A DNA stretch of 64,000 bases. Source: Ancylostoma caninum (taxonomy: Eukaryota > Nematoda > Chromadorea > Rhabditida > Ancylostomatidae). The stretch lies in the NCBI GenBank assembly GCA_037903475.1, contig JBAJFG010000231.1, positions 1,107,001 through 1,171,000 on the forward strand, in the 5' to 3' direction. The translations under genes were made by a program, and so were the position numbers. Positions 58,301 through 64,000 of the stretch are shown here, piece after piece. The notes beneath the pieces were generated by a model. The model was not told the DNA's origin, did not search any database, and saw nothing but the letters and a program-made list of their open reading frames with translations. Position 1 is the first letter of the stretch, and each line of letters starts with the position of its first letter.

Positions 58301-61300
58301 TGATAAAGAACCCTCGAGAAGATGGAGATGCGGTGACAACTTTTGAAGGTAAGATCCGCTGATTTACTACCTACCTGGTCAGATGCTAAGACGACGTCGC
58401 AAAGAGCAAGAGTCGTACAAGCAATTCCTACCGCAGGTCCGTTTATTAGTGCAACTACCAGCTGAAAGAGAAAATAAGCTTTGATGTACTTATTGAAAAG
58501 CATAGACTTTGGCCAAGCTTCTAATGCACAGTTTCAGTGATTGCGACATAACGCTTCCTAGAAAAAAAGCGAGGTAAACAGGCTGAACTAACTTTCGAGT
58601 GCCGGATAATCTTGTCAACCCAGAGCTTGTACAGCGCATCTCCATCATTTGAGCTGGTAAGGCTTCATTAGAATGTCGCATACAACAAGGTATTAACTAA
58701 TTGAGTTACCTCAGCTGCTCCATCTCTGCGAGTGAGAAATCGGACCCTGCACTATAATATTTTCCAGTTCCTTAAAGAGAAATTGTTTGCTATCAATGCC
58801 TCCAAAAACCACAGTAGCTGAATATTCTTAGACAATGCAGGAAAACACTGAGAATGACATTTTAGCAGCAGGTGAGAATTTCGGGAAAATTTCTTTTGTA
58901 GGACATGCACTAGTTTAGATCGACTGTCTCTAGTTATAACAATATATGCGTTTCTCAGATACTGATAGGCTATAAAACACGTTACTGTAACATACATGAT
59001 GTTAACATGTGCAACTAAACAATTTATACACAAATGTGACAAACAGTCATCAGGACCAAGTTCTATAGTTCCTGCTCGATCCCACCACTTTCAACAAGAA
59101 ATATTTGCTTTAGCCAGAGCGCTTTTCTGCTATTGTTTTTTCGATAGTCCTTGAGATTGAGAGAAATCCTACTTCCTTCTTGTATTCACAAGGATCGAAA
59201 AACCCCCAGAGATGTTGCATGCGTAAGCAGGGCAAAATATGAGCCAGTCTGATATTGTTTATGTTGGTAATGCGCTGTACGAAGTTATCATGAAGTAGGA
59301 AGACTAGAACCTCGCAAGTGGGTTCTTTCAGATCAATTATGTACCTTATTCAAGTGATGCATTTGAGATGTATGATGTCTACCTGCACCAAATGATGCCT
59401 CTCGAACAATCCTCATGTCATCGTGGGAGGAATTTTATTTATCGACGTGGTTTTCATCTATGAGGCGAAATGAGATAAAGTGAGATAGTCTTCCTAGTTT
59501 CCCTGCCCTTCTGAGGTTCACCTGAATGCAAAGAAGAAAATGTCGGTAATGTTGTTCTCACAGGCTCAATACTCCACTTCCTAAGCTTGATTTAGGTAAA
59601 TGGTTGGTTCAGTTACAACATCTTCATAGGGCATGAATATATCCTTCCAATTTCATCTGAAACATTGCCCAAAGATAACTATACGAAGGAGAACACTGCA
59701 ACTAAAAAAAGCGCAAGGACCTACAATACCAACGGTGTCGCTTGATGAAATTGCGCGATGTCTGTGATTTCTGGTTTTTTTTGAGTCAGTTTTCGTTAAC
59801 TACCTCCAATCTCGACCATTTTTAAAATCGAACAGATATTCGGAATCTGCATGGTCTAGTGCATCGGGTAGTGTGCTTGAAATTTGAGAATTTTTGGTGA
59901 TCGTCAGCAAAATCACCTGAGGATACAATTAAGAGAGACTCGCTGCATCGAGTCTCTCATGATTATATCCGCAGGAATCTTTCCTGGAAGTTGGTCCCGT
60001 TGACCACCTATCCATAAAAAAGTTATAAAATTCATTTTTCAAATCATTTTTCCGGAACAGGACATGGTTTGGACAAGAAAGGTGCCTCATACACCTATTC
60101 CTGGATTTTCTAAGTATTATGGCTACAGTTTGGTTGATTTCAACCATTATTTTCACATATTAAGCTTTCTAAAGACAACACAACTCGTGAAGCCCTTGAG
60201 AACTCTTGAGCAGTCACGAAGACGGAGGGCGCGCATTTGGGCTCAGCCAAAAAAGGGGCGTGGCTGACGGTGCCCCGCGGGTACGCACGCAACGCGCAGC
60301 CGCTAAGTGACAGCCAGGAGGGTTCACGCAGAAGGGTGAAATTCTTGAACTGTAATTCTTAAAACCCTCCAAAATTTTCCCATAGAAGGGTACTTGCTGT
60401 GCTGATCGCTGAGTCGGTGCCCATTTTGTCAAACGACGTCATTTTTATCCAGTTGAAGAACTCTTTGTGTTCAGCACGTGATATAGCCTCGCCCCACAAT
60501 TTTTCAGGGGATACTACGACATCGTGTTTGGTCCCAATTCAGAAGTGTATTACTTCCCTTTGATTTATCAAAATTTTTCGAACCTTTTTCTTTCAAATGA
60601 TCCGTTTAGGTGACATTTTTATTATGAATGCTCCGAAGCGGCAATTCATCGTTGTTACTTTAAAAAAGTAGTCCCTTTTTTAGCTGAGCCCAAACACCTC
60701 GCCGCCGCAAAGACTGCAATTGTGCCTTTAATAGCGCATGTTTGCTATTTAGCTTTTACTTTCTCATCCCCGAAAAATGTTTTTTCTTCAGGGAAAATAA
60801 TCCTCAAACACACAACTCGCCATTTACAGGGTGACAACAAAGTTTTTGGCCAAATAAAATAAATTGTAAGAGTCGGATCAGATGGGCTAGTAGTCTGGAA
60901 ATTTACCTGCGCTATGCAGAATTCATGTGCTTTAAGAATCCACTCTTGGATTTCGGATATCTCTTCTGGCTTCTCCGTAGAGTTGACAAAACCGTTGGCT
61001 ACTGCAACGTACGAGGGCCGCAAGTTGGTCGAGATTTTATGACGTTTTCTCGTTAGGTCTATGCTAGGGAAGTCGGTGTTTGAGCGAAAGTTAGCTCAAC
61101 TTCTGTGCTCTAGGGACTACAATTCAGAAATCCAGAGGTCTCCGCTTCAGGGAGCACGATAATTATTAAGCAAATACATATGATGGTTTGGTGAAATCAG
61201 GAACTGAAGAGTCTGAACAAACTTTTTGTTTCGTTTTCTTTTGAAACTTGATGGAAAACGTTTGTCAAAAGCCCATCTTACTTCTGTCTTATGTGCTTAA

Positions 61301-63741
61301 TCTTAAGAAATAATATACCTCTCCGGGTTTCGCTCCGCCCACTTTTGCCCTTTGTTTTGTGTATTCTAGTAGGAAAAAGTGGTGGTGACAGTCTATTAAT
61401 CATTCTCGGTCAATAAAACAAGTATACATATGTATCTCCCTAGGACAGAAAGCTTATACCCTCTTCAATATTGGGCAGAAAACTGGTGATTTAAAGAGCC
61501 AATTAAAAGAAGTTCTTGGACAAGATGTCACGGAAACTCTACTTGCGGTCATTTCCATCTCTACCTGGTTTCATGTTTGCAGGTCATACAAGGTTCGAAT
61601 AGGGCTATGGGATATGAGTTTTTCCATGTGTGTTCGAGACATTTGGGTTGTCAACGCGGATACAAAGTTATGGATTTCCTCACAAGGCGCAAGAAATAAT
61701 TACAATAAAATCTTTGGCCAAAGACTTTGTTGTCACCCTGTAGTATGACTTTTCGACCTCTGCAACGCTAGCAGCTGCATAATTTCGCGGCTGAACATGC
61801 GATTTCGACAAATTCGCGTTTTTTTTTGGATTTTCTTGAGTTTTCAGGTTTCCCAGTGGATATTGTGCAAGTTTCCACTCCACCCATCCGGAGAAAATCG
61901 ATTCATTGACAACAAATCCATTATAATTTGTTTTCTTCATATTTTCCATCCGAGCTCCACCCAGATCCCTGAGAAGTGGCTATTATAGCGGCCTCGGTAT
62001 CGTTCGATCGATGGATCTATCGACAATTATCGATGAAGAGTTGTTTGATGCTGAGACTTTTTGAATCGAGGAGTCATCTGCTCACATTTTCATGCACCAC
62101 GTTGAGAAGCAAACCGAATTACGCTTGAAATCGTGTCAATTGTGTCAAGAAAGCGAGTTGATAGGTAATCTCTTATTTTGCGCACTTATTCGAGTCTCCA
62201 TTGTGATGATACCGCCAACGGTATAAATTACGGTGCACCAAACAATCCTTCATCGATAATTGTGCGAATAAAAGTGAAAACTCCCATTCTCGATTTTTTT
62301 ACAGCAAGCTTGAAAAACTCTGAAAATCGGACTTCATACTATATTTCTTCGGTGAAATAAAAGCTTCTCAGTTTTCTATGGTGTTTCCTTTTCTCAATAT
62401 TTCCTTCATCTTTTTAAATGTAATCGGATCCATGAGATGCTAAATTACTACAGGGCGCGTCAGTCTAAACTTGTAACTGAAGAAAACAAATTGTAATGGA
62501 TTTGTTGTCAATGAATCGATTTTCTCCGGATGGGTGGAGTGGAAACTTGCACAATATCCACTGGGAGACCTGAAAACTTTCAAGGAAATCCGAAGAAATC
62601 GCATGTTCACCCGCGAAATTATGCAACTGCTAGCGTTGCGGAGGTCTGAAAATCATACTAATTGGCGAGTTGTGTGTTTGAGGATTATTTTCCCTGAAAG
62701 AAAGGACATTTTTCGGGGATGAGAAAGTATAAGTTTTCTAAATAGCAAATTCAGCAGGCCATCGAGATAGCTCATAAATTTTCAAAGATACATACCTGCG
62801 GATATAATTGTGAGAGGCTCGATGCAGCGAGCCTCTCTTAATCGTATTCTCAGGTGATTTTGCTGAACGATCACCAAAAATTTTCAGATTTCATGCAAAC
62901 TACCCGATAGATTAGACCATTCTGATTTAGAATATCCGCTCCATTTTGAAAATGCTCAAGATTGAAGGGAGTTATGGATAACCGACGAAAAAAAAAACGC
63001 GAAATCGCAGACATCGCGCAGTTTCTTCAAGCGACATCGTTGGTATGGTACGTTAACACCTAATACTATGTATGAATACTATGCTAATACTATGTATGAA
63101 TTTCCTAGCTGCTTCCCCTGTGATTGTTGATAAAAAAATAATAATATTCGATATGATAACAACTCTAAGAAAGACTAATAAGGAGGCAAGTATCCCAACC
63201 CCAAAAGAAGAGCACGGCTTTTTTGCTATGTTCTTTTGCAGTCGATCCTTCCAGTCTAGTTAGGAAAGCTAGAATCGAATTTCAGCAATCATACTTAGCT
63301 CGTGCAAGAGCATGCATTTCATGTACATATGATTTTTTGCGAAGTGAACTCATGAGCAGGAGAGAGACAGTAACCGCCCTTACAAAATAATTTTTCTGAT
63401 CCTATTCGTTCCTATTTTTTTTTACGAAAACGCTTCAGTTAGTGCGATGCCGGAGAGATAAATTATAGTTACATTTATTAAAACGGGAATGGAGAAAAAA
63501 ATCACTAGCACAATATTGTTATCGAAACGTAGCAATGTTGACTTCAAGAGAAAACTTTTCAATAGCAGAAGCCAGAATTCCATGACTAGTCTCTAGCTTA
63601 CGAATGAATATGTGTGTGATAAAAGTACATATGGAAAGGGAATACGCCATAAGCTTTATAGCATGTACCTGTGATCACGGTGATTAGTACGTTTTGGTCG
63701 TTGTCTGCTTCGTCAAATGCTGCAATGAGGCTACGGTACAT
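49303..63741 (-). CDS. Peroxisomal enoyl-CoA delta isomerase (ECI2-like), 5' end outside window
   Basis: Exons in transcript order: 63669-63741, 58710-58770, 58593-58653, 58375-58461, 56977-57066, 56812-56883, 56682-56757, 49905-49987, 49303-49374. They join in one frame to 224 residues plus stop. The crotonase-fold signature is clear: GTGKYYSAGSDF (first oxyanion-hole loop), LVVALINGPAVGIACTTLAL (second loop), then CPFTQLGLNPEAASSYTF, whose Glu matches the catalytic acid of delta3,delta2-enoyl-CoA isomerases, and LALLGEKMSAKEAHDAGLVT. The protein ends FMSKM; Ser-Lys-Met is an accepted variant of the PTS1 peroxisome signal. The predicted reaction moves the double bond of 3-enoyl-CoA to the 2-trans position during unsaturated fatty acid beta-oxidation. 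The first visible exon starts after a TTTTTCAG acceptor, so earlier exons (possibly with an acyl-CoA-binding domain) lie past 64000. It could instead be a close crotonase relative. Confidence 0.85.
50290..51210. repeat. Inverted pair of tRNA-like (SINE-like) repeats
   Basis: Plus-strand AAAACAGGACTGGTTGGCAG ... CAGGTTCGATTCCCGACG at 50352-50413 corresponds to the reverse complement of 51070-51160 (AAAACAGGACTGATTGGCAA ... GAGTTCGACTCCCGGCG). Both contain a good pol III B box (GTTCGAnTCCC). Similarity spans at least 130 bases on each side. No complete cloverleaf could be drawn, so I call them SINE-like or the arms of one inverted-repeat element. Confidence 0.5.
51720..52125. mobile_element. 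TTAA-flanked MITE, family F, copy 1
   Basis: Left end AGGCAGAGGTCCACCTCAC and inverted right end GAGGTGACCCTCTGCCT are flanked by TTAA at 51716-51719 and 52126-52129. It is 406 bp. The interior is the reverse complement of the copy at 38741-39086. It lies in the large intron of the isomerase gene. Confidence 0.8.
53330..53980 (-). pseudogene. Second Penelope-like RT fragment
   Basis: The minus-strand reading gives LIIEYILTNSFCSFGLLIFK, then RNIGVPQGGNVSPFLADLTL, YYEYIYNTN and YPYRYIDHLLVLHNTSDDT. It matches the style of the plus-strand copy at 35.3-36.8 kb. The catalytic box reads Tyr-Ile-Asp-His instead of Tyr-Ile-Asp-Asp, a change expected to destroy activity. Decayed upstream sequence (LSTDFARFRR) extends to about 53980. 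It lies in the 6.7-kb isomerase intron on the same strand as the gene. Confidence 0.7.
55207..55721. mobile_element. TTAA-flanked MITE, family G
   Basis: Left end AGGCAAGGTCCGGTCAGAA and inverted right end TTTGCCCGGACCTTGCCT are flanked by TTAA at 55203-55206 and 55722-55725. It is 515 bp, non-coding, and lies in the large isomerase intron. Confidence 0.75.
57119..57722. mobile_element. Inverted-repeat element in the isomerase gene
   Basis: Left ATTTGACCCATTCATGACCA then CGCG resembles the inverse of right CGCGATCGTCAATGGGTTAA. The length is about 600 bp. No coding frame is recognised and the target duplication is unclear. It lies in the intron between isomerase exons 58375-58461 and 56977-57066. 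Confidence 0.5.
58028..58173. mobile_element. 146-bp MITE, copy 2
   Basis: This is the reverse-complement copy of 6171-6316, the same length, with strong identity through the GATCGCGGCGCGGCTCTC core and TGAGCTCCCGTGACTCTGCC. It sits in an intron of the isomerase gene between exons 58375-58461 and 56977-57066. Confidence 0.75.
59725..63047. mobile_element. 3.3-kb nested inverted-repeat element
   Basis: Arms of about 240 bases start ATACCAACGGTGTCGCTTGA on the left and its near-inverse on the right. They match through GCGCGATGTCTG, TGGTGATCGT and GAGAGACTCGCTGCATCGAG (59930-59955 against 62810-62840). Inside, a second inverted pair joins 60755-60815 with 62670-62720, a third joins about 61740-61945 with 62480-62660, and a degenerate TTAA-type foldback lies at about 60205-60728. 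No transposase is recognised. It fills the intron between isomerase exons 63669-63741 and 58710-58770. Confidence 0.65.
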
Positions 63742-63893
63742 CTGAAAAAGTAGAGGAGACTACCTCGAGTACAGGTGTCAACATGCACTGAACTTTTGAG
63801 TCCATCCACTTTAATATAGCTTTGGTACGAAACCCATAACAACCATGAAAAGCAACAACAATTATTATCGGATACTATTTATTAGGTTGGTGC

Positions 63894-64000
63894 ACAATTA
63901 GTGCGGTTTTTCACGACTCCTTTCCTCATTAAAAATTAACATTTCTTGAACGGTTTTTTTTTCATGTAAATAGTCCTCTTCTTTCAATGAGCAATGGTAC
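63894..64000. mobile_element. Left end of a second mariner copy
   Basis: The sequence from 63894 reads TTAGGTTGGTGCACAATTAG followed by TGCGGTTTTTC, the same terminal repeat as the mariner at 4759. The element runs past the window. It lies upstream of (5' to) the visible isomerase exons, probably in an intron. Confidence 0.7.

Noticed and set aside
58298..58348. Plus-strand exon TLIKNPREDGDAVTTFE between AG and GT
   Set aside because: Too short, no partner exon, and antisense in the isomerase intron; treated as chance.
60905..61023. Isomerase exon inside the 3.3-kb repeat
   Set aside because: Exon 63669-63741 ends with G and exon 58710-58770 starts with GA, giving the Gly of GTGKYYSAG, so no exon is needed between them.

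Overview
This looks like nuclear DNA from a nematode, most likely a clade V strongylid such as a hookworm. The genes are split into many short exons. Introns follow the GT-AG rule with worm-type TTTCAG acceptors. Dead mariner, RTE, CR1-like and Penelope-like elements and miniature inverted-repeat elements fill most other space. No bacterial operon, rRNA, CRISPR array or confident tRNA gene is visible. The species call is inference from repeat content and splice signals.

Two protein-coding genes could be assembled, both on the minus strand. The first (31621 down to 12339, about 31 coding exons, about 1,435 codons) encodes a protein with an N-terminal MATH domain that resembles the MATH domain of the deubiquitinase USP7. 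The ubiquitin-protease domain does not follow it. Instead come acidic low-complexity segments, a long charged coiled coil and a Pro/Ser-rich tail. The second (right window edge down to 49303) encodes most of a peroxisomal enoyl-CoA delta isomerase (ECI2-like) ending in Ser-Lys-Met, a probable peroxisomal targeting signal. Its first exons lie beyond position 64000.

Layout: 1-12.3 kb is repeat-rich flank. It holds a large foldback near 2 kb, a TTAA-flanked foldback at 3.9 kb, a dead mariner nested in another inverted-repeat element (4.4-6.3 kb) and RTE fragments (6.7-8.9 kb). 12.3-31.6 kb is the MATH gene, with a Tc1-like element and an array of ATGCAAAACC-like repeats in its larger introns. 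32.5-39.6 kb holds chains of TTAA-flanked miniature elements that share their target sites, plus a Penelope-like reverse transcriptase interrupted by a hAT-type MITE. 43.3-47.2 kb is a nearly intact CR1-like LINE with one visible frameshift, followed by a dead LINE copy (47.3-48.9 kb). 49.3-64 kb is the isomerase gene. Its two large introns (6.7 and 4.9 kb) are packed with repeats, including a 3.3-kb nested inverted repeat.

The two host genes show no evident functional link. The most unusual feature is the family of small elements that begin AGGC, are flanked by TTAA, and sit end to end sharing one TTAA between neighbours.
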